A stretch of DNA of 64,000 nucleotides, from assembly GCF_017868775.1 (NCBI RefSeq), contig NZ_CP053381.1, positions 3,224,001 through 3,288,000 on the forward strand, written 5' to 3'. Below, one piece after another: positions 16,932 to 25,543 of the stretch. Within the stretch, counting starts at the first letter, position 1. The number at the start of each line of letters is the position of its first letter. The position numbers were made by a program, and so were the translations under genes. The notes beneath the pieces are model-generated. The model searched no databases, was not told the origin of the DNA, and worked only from the letters and a program-made list of their open reading frames with translations. This DNA is from Billgrantia sulfidoxydans. GTDB lineage: Bacteria; Pseudomonadota; Gammaproteobacteria; Pseudomonadales; Halomonadaceae.

Positions 16932-17267
16932 TCACACGACAGATATCACCCCGCCGGCGCCGAGACGCTGCAAGGGCAGGCCTTGGACCAGGGCCGTCAG
17001 CTGATCGGGGCAGAGCGCGACGCGATCACCGTGCCAGTTACCGGCCCAGTGGAATTTGCCCTGGTTCAAGCGCCGGGCACATAGCCAGACGCCCAGGCCA
17101 TCGTGAATCAGTACCTTCATGCGGTTGCCACGCCGGTTGGCGAAGAGATAGGCACAGTGCGGGTGCGCCGCGCCGAACACCTTAACCACGCGGGCCAGGG
17201 CCGTGTCCGGGCCGGCGCGCATGTCCAGCGGTTCGGTAGCCAGTCAGATCTCGTCGATGCGGATCAT
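16932..17267 (-). pseudogene. IS66 accessory protein TnpB (Orf2), nonsense mutation
   Basis: From ATG 17267, overlapping the tnpA stop as ATGA, the frame reads MIRIDEI then TGA (17244-17246), then LATEPLDMRAGPDTALARVV and on through AYLFANRRGNRMKVLIHDG. Family members carry Trp at this place (TGG), so one base change created the stop. The remaining 96 or so residues match the IS66 Orf2 family at full length. Without read-through or restart at the internal ATG (17222) no full product is made. Confidence 0.8.
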
Positions 17268-17629
17268 CCCAGCAGCCCCTTCAGCCAGTGGGCGCACTGG
17301 GCCGCCTCGGCGACGGGCCAACGCACGGTAATCGCGCCCTGTGATGAGGGCAGCTCAATGCAGATCTCGCTGGCAGCAGCAGGTGTCGTTGGCAGGTCGG
17401 CCGGTGGCGGCACCGGCAGGGGCACAAAATCCGGCACGGCCGGTAACTGGCTCTGACGCTTGGCCTTGCGGATCCAGGTCTGGACGAGGTTGGTATTCAG
17501 CCCGTGTTGCAGGGCGACCTGAGCAATCGACGCGTCGCCCTCCAGGCAGGCCGCGGCGATCTTGGCCCCGAACGACGGGGCGTAGCGACGGCGGCGACGG
17601 ATCTCACGTTCGGTGCTTGGGGATGTCAT
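17264..17629 (-). CDS. IS66 TnpA (Orf1), helix-turn-helix protein
   Basis: A 121-residue IS66 TnpA. The helix-turn-helix segment RRRRYAPSFGAKIAAACLEG leads to DASIAQVALQHGLNTNLVQT and WIRKAKR; a Pro-rich linker and a short C-terminal domain with ITVRWPVAEAAQCAHWLKGL follow. This is the only IS66 gene here without a stop codon inside. Its role in transposition is accessory and not fully defined. Translationally coupled to tnpB by an ATGA overlap. Confidence 0.82.
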   Translation of the reverse strand: MTSPSTEREIRRRRRYAPSFGAKIAAACLEGDASIAQVALQHGLNTNLVQTWIRKAKRQSQLPAVPDFVPLPVPPPADLPTTPAAASEICIELPSSQGAITVRWPVAEAAQCAHWLKGLLG

Positions 17630-17632
17630 GAA

Positions 17633-17664
17633 TAGGTGCCCATTTATTGTTACGTGGGCACCTA
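17633..17664. repeat. 10-bp inverted repeat upstream of tnpA
   Basis: TAGGTGCCCA (17633-17642) and TGGGCACCTA (17655-17664) are perfect complements around a 12-nt loop, 4 bp upstream of the tnpA start and inside the IS66 end. It may form a leader hairpin that limits tnpA translation or mark the IS promoter. Its function is inferred only from its place. Confidence 0.4.
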
Positions 17665-17746
17665 ATGTCGCTGGCCAGGGGGGCCGCAGAAGGCGTGTTC
17701 ACCGGCCCGTTACGGAGGGGGAGTCCGACAAGCGGCATACTCAACC

Positions 17747-19156
17747 TTAAGTTCTGTGCCGAGACAACTCAACGAGGTTACTGGCAGCCCCCACTTCTCC
17801 GAAGCCAGCAATCATCTCTCCCCATCGCTCCCAGACATCGACCTGCATTTTGTACCGCTTTCCCTTGTTGTAGGTACCGACCAGCCTTGGGGGTACATGA
17901 GCTAGCATAGCTTCCACCAGCAGTGGATCGGCCAGGAAAGTCTCGGTCCACAGGGTCGCCACGGACCGCCTGAGGTCATGCACCGTGAAGTGCTCGAGGT
18001 GGTTGAGTGGTGCTTCGGTATCGGGAACTTTTCTCGCCCTGCCCTGCAATCGGGCTATCGCGGTGGTGATCGAATCGTAGTGGATCGGCTTTTCAACGTC
18101 GCGGCTCGATGCGAAGACGAAATCGCTTGTGGTCAGCTTTTTCTGCTCCTCTAGTATGGCTAGTGCTTGGTGGGACAGGTGGACCGTGTGTTCACGGGCA
18201 CTTTTGGTTCTAGACGCGTGGATATGCCACGTATCCTTGGTGATCTCGTCCCAGCGCATGGCGGCCACCTCGGCACGGCGTGCCCCAGTCAGGATAAGAA
18301 GCCTGATGGCATTGGCTACCGTCACCGAGAGCATTGCCGTCGAGGCCAATCCCTCAGTGTTTCGGCTTTCACCGAGCACTTCCCATAGCTCCTTCAGCTC
18401 AGGAAGTTTCAGGTGGCGTTCACGGGGCTTGCCCGGACGGGCCTTGACCTTGGCTGGCTTCAGGCCAGCAGCCGGATTATCGTAGATCTGCTCGCGATCC
18501 TCGCAATAATCCAACAGCTGTCGAAGCAGAGTAAGGCACTGTCTGGCCTCCTCTCTCGCCGAGCTGGCTATCTCCTCTAGCACCTCAATCAGCAATCGAC
18601 GGTTCATATCGCGTACGTAAGCACCGCCCAGCCGCTTCTCAAGGTGTAACCGCCAGCGTCCCTTCTGCTTGAGCACTGTACGTTCGGTCGGGGGTTGCCC
18701 GCCCCGTGCCGGGGCGGTGGCATAAAATACTATCCACCTTGTGAAGGCTTCCCCCATCGTCCAAGCGGCCTGATTGGCTGCCTTGATAGCCTTGCGCTGC
18801 TTGCGGGGATCGATGCCCTGCCTGACAAGCTCGAAAGCATCTCGATGTGCCTGGCGTGCCTCGCCAAGCTTCATTTGCGGAAAGCTGCCGAGCTGATACT
18901 CCACCACCTTCTCACCTTGACGGTAGCGGTAGATCCATCGCTTCGCTTCCCTATCAGAGCGAGCTTCAAGGGCCAACCCGCCGAGCTTACCATTCGACAC
19001 GACTGCCCTAGCCTTCGTCTTACCTTCCGGAGCACGGAAATTCTCGGCAGCCTTGCTTGAGGTGAGCCTTTTTGGGCTTGCAGACCGCCCCGCCCCCGAA
19101 GGTACATGTTCCTTCCCTTCCATTTCTCCGACCCCAACAGCGACCCCAACAAGCAT
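17747..19156 (-). CDS. tyrosine recombinase (island integrase, DUF4102-type)
   Basis: A 469-residue site-specific integrase. The N-terminal arm-binding domain (about 60-130) has WIYRYRQGEKVVEYQLGSF, typical of the P4/prophage integrases that use tRNA genes. A core-binding domain follows. The catalytic residues are visible: Arg in LTGARRAEVAAMRW, HDLRRS, the second-box His in AMLAHVPP, and the nucleophile Tyr in VGTYNKGKR. The start at ATG 19156 lacks a good ribosome site; ATG 19123 (MEGKEHVP) is an alternative. It lies 147 bp from the tRNA-Arg half site at 19303 and points away from it. It is intact, so the island could be mobile if its other end is present. Confidence 0.9.
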   Translation of the reverse strand: MLVGVAVGVGEMEGKEHVPSGAGRSASPKRLTSSKAAENFRAPEGKTKARAVVSNGKLGGLALEARSDREAKRWIYRYRQGEKVVEYQLGSFPQMKLGEARQAHRDAFELVRQGIDPRKQRKAIKAANQAAWTMGEAFTRWIVFYATAPARGGQPPTERTVLKQKGRWRLHLEKRLGGAYVRDMNRRLLIEVLEEIASSAREEARQCLTLLRQLLDYCEDREQIYDNPAAGLKPAKVKARPGKPRERHLKLPELKELWEVLGESRNTEGLASTAMLSVTVANAIRLLILTGARRAEVAAMRWDEITKDTWHIHASRTKSAREHTVHLSHQALAILEEQKKLTTSDFVFASSRDVEKPIHYDSITTAIARLQGRARKVPDTEAPLNHLEHFTVHDLRRSVATLWTETFLADPLLVEAMLAHVPPRLVGTYNKGKRYKMQVDVWERWGEMIAGFGEVGAASNLVELSRHRT

Positions 19157-19302
19157 CTAGTATATCGCTGTGCTTCAGTGGATGACAATGGACAAGCCCC
19201 AAGGCACCACATCTACTAACTGATTGATTGTTATATTTATATTGGACCTATAAGAACACCTTTGGACCACGTTGGTTCAGTGAGAAATACTTCACCTTGA
19301 CG

Positions 19303-19347
19303 CTCCTAAGGGGAAGGTCCCAGGTTCGAATCCTGGTGGGGGCGCCA
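19303..19347 (+). other. attachment site: 3' half of a tRNA-Arg(CCU) gene at the island's right end
   Basis: The sequence begins with the anticodon loop CTCCTAA (anticodon CCT, 19305-19307) and continues through the 3' anticodon stem GGGGA, variable loop AGGTC, T arm CCAGG-TTCGAAT-CCTGG, acceptor strand TGGGGGC, discriminator G and encoded CCA. The 5' neighbour TGACG does not pair with GGGGA, and no 5' acceptor strand GCCCCCA is found upstream. So only the 3' half is here, as left behind when an element recombines in the anticodon loop. The complete tRNA should be at the far left end, outside the window. Confidence 0.8.
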
Positions 19348-19498
19348 ACCTGTTTCCACTCTCCTTCCGCGCTTCTGCCCGGCGCATCTTGGCTACGTGA
19401 AGAAAACCCTGCCTTGACGAACGCTTGCAGCCGATCGCTTGTGCTCTCCGCCGCTGGCGGCTACGGTCAAATACCTATGCCCCAAGACGACAGGTCAG
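19348..19498. other. gap between attachment site and exchanger gene
   Basis: Chromosomal side of the island junction. I see no gene and no clear promoter; AGGT lies just before the next start codon. Confidence 0.4.
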
Positions 19499-20533
19499 AT
19501 GCCCATTCCCTTCGCCGCTCCCTCCTTGACCGTCGCCATCGTTGTGTTCGGCATCTGCACCCTAGTCATCGGATTCGTGGGGACCAAGCTGACCGGTATC
19601 GTCGACAACCTGGCGGATCGCACCAGGTTGGGCGAAGCCATGGCCGGTGCGGTGTTGCTGGGCATGGCCACCTCGCTTTCCGGCATCGTCGTGTCGGTGA
19701 CCTCGGCCTGGACCGACAAGCCCGAACTCGCCATGAGCAACGCCTTGGGGGGCATCGCCGCCCAGACGGTATTTCTCGCGTTTGCCGACATCGTGCATAG
19801 ACGCGCCAACCTCGAGCATGCCGCGGCCTCGCTGGGCAACATGATTCAGGGTGGGTTGTTGCTGTGCTTGCTGAGCCTGCTGCTGGTCGGGCGCTTCGCG
19901 CCGGAATGGACCATCTGGCAGATTCACCCGATCACGCCCCTGCTGTTCATTGCCTATCTGTACGGCCTGCGGCTGGTCAAGATCTCCAGGGCCAACCCCA
20001 TGTGGCGACCGGCGAGGACACGCGAGACACGCCCCGACGTGCCCGAGGAAGCCTCCAACAAACGCTCGCTGACTTTCCTGTGGCTGCTGTTCCTGCTGCT
20101 TGGCGCCAGTATCGGCATCGCCGGCTGGGTGCTCGAACGCAGCGCCACGGTGATCGCCGAAGAGACCGGGCTCAGCCAGGCGGCGGTCGGCGTACTGCTC
20201 ACCTCGGTGGCGACCTCCCTGCCCGAACTGGTAACCACCGTCGCGGCGGTGCGCCAGGGGGCCCTGACCCTCGCCGTGGCCGGCATCATCGGCGGCAATG
20301 CCTTCGACACCCTGTTCGCCGCCGCCTCGGATGTCGCCTACCGCGGCGGCTCGATCTACCACGCCATTCCCGATCATGTAGCGCTATGGGTCGCCCTGTC
20401 GTTGCTGATGACCAGCGTGCTGATACTCGGGCTGCTATATCGTCAGGAGAAAGGGCCAGGTCGTATCGGCTTCGAAAGCGTGACGATTATCGGTCTATAT
20501 CTTGCAGGAATCGTCATGCTGGTAGCGGGTTAA
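19499..20533 (+). CDS. sodium/calcium exchanger-family membrane protein (CaCA)
   Basis: A 344-residue inner-membrane protein with about ten membrane helices in two halves. The second alpha-repeat is clear: GVLLTSVATSLPELVTTVAA and GIIGGNAFDTLFAA, holding the conserved SLPE and GGNAFD ion-site residues. The first repeat is weaker (GMATSLSGIVVSVTSA), with Ser-Gly in place of Pro-Glu, which may change ion choice. Likely exchanges Na+ or H+ for Ca2+ or another cation. Start at ATG 19499 with AGGT upstream; an ATG at 19439 would add unconserved residues. It is the first gene on the chromosomal side of the island. Confidence 0.85.
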   Translation: MPIPFAAPSLTVAIVVFGICTLVIGFVGTKLTGIVDNLADRTRLGEAMAGAVLLGMATSLSGIVVSVTSAWTDKPELAMSNALGGIAAQTVFLAFADIVHRRANLEHAAASLGNMIQGGLLLCLLSLLLVGRFAPEWTIWQIHPITPLLFIAYLYGLRLVKISRANPMWRPARTRETRPDVPEEASNKRSLTFLWLLFLLLGASIGIAGWVLERSATVIAEETGLSQAAVGVLLTSVATSLPELVTTVAAVRQGALTLAVAGIIGGNAFDTLFAAASDVAYRGGSIYHAIPDHVALWVALSLLMTSVLILGLLYRQEKGPGRIGFESVTIIGLYLAGIVMLVAG

Positions 20534-20711
20534 GCCCCATCGTGTCATTGCCTTCGGTCATTCTCGGCTGGCAACAAGCCGGAATGGCTTAAGCTCTTCA
20601 TTTCCATGGGCCGCCATTGGCTTACCAAAATTAACTTGTTGCGCCTCATCTCCCTGCCTACGTTGAAGAACGGAACAGGAATTCCAGTACAACAGATGCA
20701 GCGAGGCCAAC

Positions 20712-21647
20712 ATGTTTCATCATGCCAAAGAACTTCAATTCAATGCTCGCGTCTCGGGACCCGACCCTAGATTTGCCAGCCTTCTTCTTGAGCAATTTGG
20801 TGGAATGAATGGCGAACTCAAGGCGGCCATGCAGTATTTCACCCAGGCGTTTGCCGCTCGCCAGCCTTATCCAAAGGTGTACGACATGCTGATGGATATC
20901 GCGACCGAAGAGTTCAGTCACCTGGAAATCGTGGGCGCCACGATACAGATGCTCATGAACGGTGTGAATGGCGAGTTGAAGGATATCTCGGAACAATCCG
21001 AAATCATGCAGATGATTACCGGAAAGGCGGGAAAGGAAAACATCATTCACGAGGCGATGGTCAACCCGATGTTCCTGGCGGTGAGCGGAGGAGGCCCTAC
21101 CGTTACCAATAGCCAAGGCGTTCCCTGGTCAGGCTATTACGTAGACGCCAACGGTGACCTCACCGTCGATCTTCGTTCGGATATCGCGGCGGAGACACGC
21201 GCCAAGATCACCTACGAATACCTCATGCAGTTCACCGACGATCCCGAGGTCAAGGAGACCTTGAAGTTTCTGATGACACGCGAAGTCGCCCATCATCAGA
21301 TGTTCGAGGCGGCGCTCTCCACCCTGCAGCCGAACTTTCCACCCGGCGTTACCCAAGGCGACCCGCGCTACAGTAACCTCTACTTCAACATGTCCAAGGG
21401 CCAGGAGGCTAGAGGGCCATGGAATGAAGGCAAGAGCCCTATGCTGGGCGAAACCTGGCAATACATCGACGACCCTCAGTCGCACGTCGAAACCAGTGAC
21501 GGTCTCAGAGACCAATCCCCTGTCGGTTCCTCGATGAGCCCGGAGGAAGCGGATAAGAAGAGCAAGGAAGTCAGTGAGCTACGCAGCCGGGAAATCAAGG
21601 ACTCGGTTCCCAAGGGCAGCAACCAGTGGAGCCGCTACGACGAATAG
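20712..21647 (+). CDS. manganese catalase
   Basis: A 311-residue non-haem catalase that breaks down H2O2 at a dimanganese centre. The four-helix-bundle ligands are visible: E35 in NGELKAAMQYF, the EEFSHLE motif (66-72) with Glu and His, then TREVAHHQMFE with Glu and His. The length is that of the family; the C-terminal ~70 residues are acidic and Ser-rich, with repeated DKKSKEVSELRSREIKD, probably wrapping the neighbouring subunit. It stands alone, 178 bp after the exchanger gene, and the convergent Crp-type gene follows. Confidence 0.93.
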   Translation: MFHHAKELQFNARVSGPDPRFASLLLEQFGGMNGELKAAMQYFTQAFAARQPYPKVYDMLMDIATEEFSHLEIVGATIQMLMNGVNGELKDISEQSEIMQMITGKAGKENIIHEAMVNPMFLAVSGGGPTVTNSQGVPWSGYYVDANGDLTVDLRSDIAAETRAKITYEYLMQFTDDPEVKETLKFLMTREVAHHQMFEAALSTLQPNFPPGVTQGDPRYSNLYFNMSKGQEARGPWNEGKSPMLGETWQYIDDPQSHVETSDGLRDQSPVGSSMSPEEADKKSKEVSELRSREIKDSVPKGSNQWSRYDE

Positions 21648-21765
21648 CCATTGTGCGTCTCCACGCCAGGCGATCCGTATCATGCCCCAGCCAGGCCCGC
21701 CAGCAGCGGCGGGCCTTGGCTTGTGGAGCCTGCCTCTGCATGGCACTCGATTCCCGCTGTGTGGC

Positions 21766-22506
21766 TCATGCCTCGCCCCTTCTCAGATGAAGGTAGAGGG
21801 GATCGAACTCGCCCGCCTGCTTCAGTTTCTCCCAGTCGAGGATGGTCACCTTCATTTTCCTGCTCTGCACGAGGCCATCGGCCCGCAGCGCCTGAAGCGT
21901 GCGGCTGACATGCACCGCGCTGATGCCGATCACGTCCGCCAGCTCGTGCTGGCTCATCGGCAGGTCGAAGGTATCTTCCTCGGCGAGCCCCACCGCCTTC
22001 AGGCGGACCATGAGCTCACACAGCAAGTGGGCCATGCGGGTATAGGCGTCTCGCTGCCCGATGCTGAGCAGCCACTCCCGATAGATCGAGGCGTCGACCA
22101 GTGTCTCGCGCCAGAGGGCGGACGCGAGTCGTAGATGACGCTCGCACATTCGGCGCAGGTCCGCGTGCTGGATGAAGCCGACCGTACAAGGGCTGAGCGA
22201 GGCAATGCTGCTGTCCATGACCTCCAGGTGCAGGCTCTGCAGGTCCGGCATGTCACCGGGCACGTGCAGCGCCATGATCTGGCGCCTGCCCTCGTAGCTG
22301 AGCTTGTAGACACAGGTCAAGCCCGCCAGCACCAGGCAGCACTGCCTGGGCCGGTCACCAATCTGCACGACAGACTGATCGGGCTTGAGACGCGCCACCT
22401 GCACCGGCAAGTCGCGGAGCGCCTGCCTCTCTTCCTCGTCGAGAGGAAAGAGGCTCCCCAGCTTGCGGATCATCAGCGTATCGGGCAAGTACGTTTCGGC
22501 ATTCAT
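21766..22506 (-). CDS. Crp/Fnr family transcriptional regulator
   Basis: A 246-residue regulator with an N-terminal cyclic-nucleotide-binding-like barrel (LKPDQSVVQIGDRPRQCCLV ... GDMPDLQSLHLE) and a C-terminal Crp-type helix-turn-helix (LPMSQHELADVIGISAVHVS then RTLQALRADGLV). No cluster of Cys residues as in FNR is seen, and the phosphate-cassette Arg of Crp is absent, so its signal is unknown. Start at ATG 22506 with GGAG upstream. It is convergent with the manganese catalase gene; a role in stress control is only suggested by this position. Confidence 0.88.
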   Translation of the reverse strand: MNAETYLPDTLMIRKLGSLFPLDEEERQALRDLPVQVARLKPDQSVVQIGDRPRQCCLVLAGLTCVYKLSYEGRRQIMALHVPGDMPDLQSLHLEVMDSSIASLSPCTVGFIQHADLRRMCERHLRLASALWRETLVDASIYREWLLSIGQRDAYTRMAHLLCELMVRLKAVGLAEEDTFDLPMSQHELADVIGISAVHVSRTLQALRADGLVQSRKMKVTILDWEKLKQAGEFDPLYLHLRRGEA

Positions 22507-22669
22507 GCTGGCACTCCGCGGGCGCATCGAGGTCGTTGCCTACACCCTAGTTCATTCAAGGGCAACGCAGAGCAACACATCCCCGGCATGCGACGTAACA
22601 TGAACTTCATCCGTTTCATGCTAGGATAGGAATCGCCAATATCGGTAAACTTTCAGGCAGGAGGCCGGA

Positions 22670-22927
22670 ATGTTTCAACGCACAAGGAAGGTCGCGTGTC
22701 CCCAATGCAGCGGTGCCAATTTCTGGCACGGCAACCCCAGGCCCACGGACGTGCTTCACTGTCGCTACTGCGACGCCGCCGTCATCAGCTACGCCGAATA
22801 CGTCGAGCAGACGGCCCAGCGCGAGGCCGAGAGACTGCTGGCGGAGTTCGTCGAGACCGACGTCTCACGCGATCTCGCCCATCTCAAGGCCGTGCTGGCG
22901 AACCCCGAGCAGCGGGTCAACCCCTAG
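22670..22927 (+). CDS. small zinc-ribbon protein
   Basis: An 85-residue protein with one zinc ribbon at its N-terminus: CPQC at about 10-13 and CRYC at about 31-34. The rest is a charged helix (YVEQTAQREAERLLAEFVET). The start is preceded by AGGAGG. It diverges from the Crp-type gene. I know no specific function; a nucleic-acid or protein-binding role is usual for such ribbons. Confidence 0.7.
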   Translation: MFQRTRKVACPQCSGANFWHGNPRPTDVLHCRYCDAAVISYAEYVEQTAQREAERLLAEFVETDVSRDLAHLKAVLANPEQRVNP

Positions 22928-23021
22928 CAACAGGCCAAATCCGACAGACTGCTAGCCTCCGTGCGGCACGGCCGCCCTCGGATGGCCGTGCCGCTGCAAC
23001 GACGGAATGACGAGATGCCCC

Positions 23022-23831
23022 TTAGGCGCTGTAGACCGTGTACACCATCTGCAGCGCCAGCCCCATCAGCATGATCGCGAAGATTCGCTTCAGCATCGCC
23101 ACCGGCAGGCGATGCGCCAGCCTGGCCCCCACGGGCGCCAGCAGGATGCTGAAGGGCGCCATCAACAGCAGCGCCGGTACGTAGACGAAGCCCAGCGTGG
23201 CGCCGGGCAGCCCGGGTGTCCCCCAGCCATTGATCACATACCCCAGGGCACCGGCCACGGCAATCGGCAACCCCACCGCCGCGGAGGTCCCCACGGCCAT
23301 GGGCAGCCTGACGTTGCACCAGGTGAGGAACGGCACGGTGAGCGACCCACCGCCAATGGCGACCAGCGCCGATATCCCACCGATCCCCACCCCCACGCCA
23401 CCGAGACCGACCGGCCCCGGAAGACGCCGCGTCGGCTTGGGCTTGAGATTGGCCAGCATCTGCAGTGACATCAGGGTCATGAAACCGGCGAAGAAGATCG
23501 CCAGTCCCCGGGTCGGCAAGGCGGCAGCGATGAAGGTGGCCAGGAAGGTGCCCACCAGGATGCCTGGGGTCAGGTAGCGGACGATCTCCCAGCGCACGGC
23601 GCCGTGACGTCGATGAGAGAGAAGGCTTGCGGTGGAAGCGGGAATGATGGCGGCCATGGCCGTGCCCAGCGCCAGGTGGGCCAAGTGCTCGTGCGGCACG
23701 CCCTGCACGACGAACAAGGCGGTCAGGATCGGTACCATGATGCCGCCACCGCCAATGCCCAGCAGGCCGGCCATGACCCCCACCAAGCCACCCAAGGCCA
23801 CGTAGGCCAACCAGATCAGTTCCAAGACCAC
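23022..23831 (-). CDS. TSUP (TauE/SafE) family permease
   Basis: A 269-residue inner-membrane protein with eight or so helices and the two repeated family motifs: GLLGIGGGGIMVPILTALF in the first half and LVAIGGGSLTVPFLTWCNV in the second. The family moves sulfite, thiosulfate, sulfonates or related anions, usually outward. No sulfur gene is nearby to name the substrate. A second member of the same family is encoded at 29035-29829, with a similar [14 protein letters not shown] motif. Confidence 0.9.
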   Translation of the reverse strand: MVLELIWLAYVALGGLVGVMAGLLGIGGGGIMVPILTALFVVQGVPHEHLAHLALGTAMAAIIPASTASLLSHRRHGAVRWEIVRYLTPGILVGTFLATFIAAALPTRGLAIFFAGFMTLMSLQMLANLKPKPTRRLPGPVGLGGVGVGIGGISALVAIGGGSLTVPFLTWCNVRLPMAVGTSAAVGLPIAVAGALGYVINGWGTPGLPGATLGFVYVPALLLMAPFSILLAPVGARLAHRLPVAMLKRIFAIMLMGLALQMVYTVYSA

Positions 23832-23956
23832 CCCCGCGCAAGCATCCGTGACGATCAGGCGAGCCAGTCTATCAGAAACGGATCAAGTAGGCCGCAGGCC
23901 CAGCGATGCCGGGCGGCAGCGTAGACCCGCCAAGCGGCAACGGCCCGGTGAGAAAG

Positions 23957-23991
23957 ACTGAAAAAAGAAAACCGGCCCCGAAGGGCCGGTT
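23957..23991 (-). terminator. rho-independent terminator of the porin gene
   Basis: AACCGGCCC (23970-23978), CGAA loop, GGGCCGGTT (23983-23991). On the minus strand the stem is followed by TTTTCTTTTTTC, a good U tract. It lies 55 bp after the porin stop codon. Confidence 0.88.
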
Positions 23992-24045
23992 CTGTCGTCG
24001 AGTGAATCGACGTGTCTTGCTGTCCTTGCTGGACGGCAGACTCGC

Positions 24046-25137
24046 TTAGAAGTGGTAGCGAGCGCCAGTCAGCCAGTACATGTCGTCGCCGTCGGCAGTG
24101 TCGATACCCTCGTCGGTGCTGACAGTGATCTCGGGCTGGTCGCCCTGATACAGCTCGGCGAAGATGTCGAAGTTGCTGGACAGCTTGTAGTAGGCACCGG
24201 CCGCCCAGGCAGTACGGTTGTCGCTGTTGTCCGGGCTCACGCGGTAGACGTCAGCGTTGAAGGCCCACTGACCCATCGCGTAGGAGCCACCCAGACCCCA
24301 GCTGTCGTAGCCGCCAACGCCAGCATCATTCTCGTCACGGGTCTCGTAGCCCAGGCGAGCGGAGAAGGCGTCGTTGAAGGCGTAGGAAGCAGAGGCGCCG
24401 TACAGCATTTCGCCGTTGCCGCCGCCGACTTCGTCGTCGTCCACATAACCAAGCGCCAGGCGCAGGCCGGCAGCGTCGTACTTCACGCCACCCTGGGTAA
24501 CAGTCTCGGAACCGCTGGACGGCTCGACTTCACCGCGGTCGCTATAGTGCTTGGCGGAGAGGAAGGCCTGGAAGCCGGACAGGTTCGGGGTGATATAGCC
24601 GAGGGAGTCGCCGCGTGCCTGCTTGGCACCGCCAGCGGTAGCCAGGGTCTCAGCATCACCATTGAGGGTGAAGTTCAGGCCCTGGTCGATGTAGACATCG
24701 AACGGCGCCATGACGTGGCTGTTATAGAAGCTGTCATAGTTGCCGCCCATCACGGTACCGAAGGTATTGCTCTCGAGACCGATATAGGCGTGACGGGTTT
24801 CGGTGAAGCCGCTGTAGTCGTTCTCACCGGTACGACCGTTACCAGTGCGCTCGTCGCCACGGAAGCGCCACTCGACGCGACCGAAGGCCTTCAGGTCGCT
24901 GCTGATCTGGTGGCTCATGGAGAGGCCGAGACGGGAGAAGACATCGACGAATTCAGCGCCGTTGTCGATCTGTTCGCCAGAAGAGTTGTACTCCGGGCCG
25001 CCGCCGGCGATACCCATGGCGATACGGCCGTTGACGATCAGCTGAGTGCCGTCCTGGTCGTAAACGGTAGCGGCCTGAGCGGCAGCGGAGGCGCCCAGGG
25101 CACCGGCAATGGCAGTCGCTAACAGTGTCTTTTTCAT
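24046..25137 (-). CDS. general outer-membrane porin (OmpC/trimeric type)
   Basis: A 363-residue beta-barrel porin. It has a signal peptide (MKKTLLATAIAGALGASAAA, cleavage after AQA), an N-terminal strand ATVYDQDGTQLIVNGRIAMG, long runs of alternating residues, many acidic loops and the terminal GARYHF with the final Phe needed for barrel assembly. I start it at ATG 25137 (AGGA nine bases upstream), not at 25155. The high acidic content fits a halophile. It stands alone, with its own terminator. Confidence 0.92.
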   Translation of the reverse strand: MKKTLLATAIAGALGASAAAQAATVYDQDGTQLIVNGRIAMGIAGGGPEYNSSGEQIDNGAEFVDVFSRLGLSMSHQISSDLKAFGRVEWRFRGDERTGNGRTGENDYSGFTETRHAYIGLESNTFGTVMGGNYDSFYNSHVMAPFDVYIDQGLNFTLNGDAETLATAGGAKQARGDSLGYITPNLSGFQAFLSAKHYSDRGEVEPSSGSETVTQGGVKYDAAGLRLALGYVDDDEVGGGNGEMLYGASASYAFNDAFSARLGYETRDENDAGVGGYDSWGLGGSYAMGQWAFNADVYRVSPDNSDNRTAWAAGAYYKLSSNFDIFAELYQGDQPEITVSTDEGIDTADGDDMYWLTGARYHF

Positions 25138-25543
25138 CACGATAGTTCCTTTCACTAGCTTACTGTTTCGATCGTTACTGCACGATCCGGGATCGGTGCA
25201 GGTAGCTTGCCGGGCATGGGTCCCGCCGTGCTTGGCTCGATTCCTTCTCAGGAGTGGCCGGGCCGGTCATGACCGCAGCGAAGCCTTGTTATAGTCCAAT
25301 GCTCGCAGGTAGAACTCTATACCGGGAAAAATGGGAACGCAATAAGAAAAAACACTGTTTTCCTTCGTCGCCCGCCTCCCCGACGGAACTTTTCCCTGCT
25401 GTTGCGGTCCTGGGCGCTCCCGCCCGAGGGGCCGCGTGCCGCAGGCAATGGCAGTAAGGTTGCCTGGCAGCGATGAGCCCGCACATCATGCCCCGCTGAT
25501 TAAGGAGAGGCAAGAGCCGGCTTAAACGCTAGGTTTCGTCGAC
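25138..25543. other. 406-bp gap upstream of the porin gene
   Basis: No gene seen. It must hold the porin promoter and leader, but I could not single out convincing -35/-10 boxes. Short frames in it lack ribosome sites. Confidence 0.35.

Larger units (their letters stand above)
15321..17713 (-). mobile_element. IS66-family insertion sequence, decayed
   Basis: A 2393-bp element with the three-gene IS66 layout tnpA-tnpB-tnpC on the minus strand. The ends are an imperfect inverted repeat: GTAAGCGCCTGGCCATCACC from 15321 and, read inward from 17713, GTAACGGGCCGGTGAACACG, matching at 13 of 20 positions. The flanking octamers (15313-15320 and 17714-17721) do not match, so no target duplication survives, which suggests later rearrangement. 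Two of the three genes are disabled by stop codons. Confidence 0.75.

Noticed and set aside
15313..17721. Target site duplication of the IS66 element
   Set aside because: The 8-bp flanks (TAAAAAGC and GGAGGGGG) do not match.
19261..19347. A complete tRNA gene
   Set aside because: The 5' acceptor strand, D arm and 5' anticodon stem are absent; only the 3' half from the anticodon loop is present.
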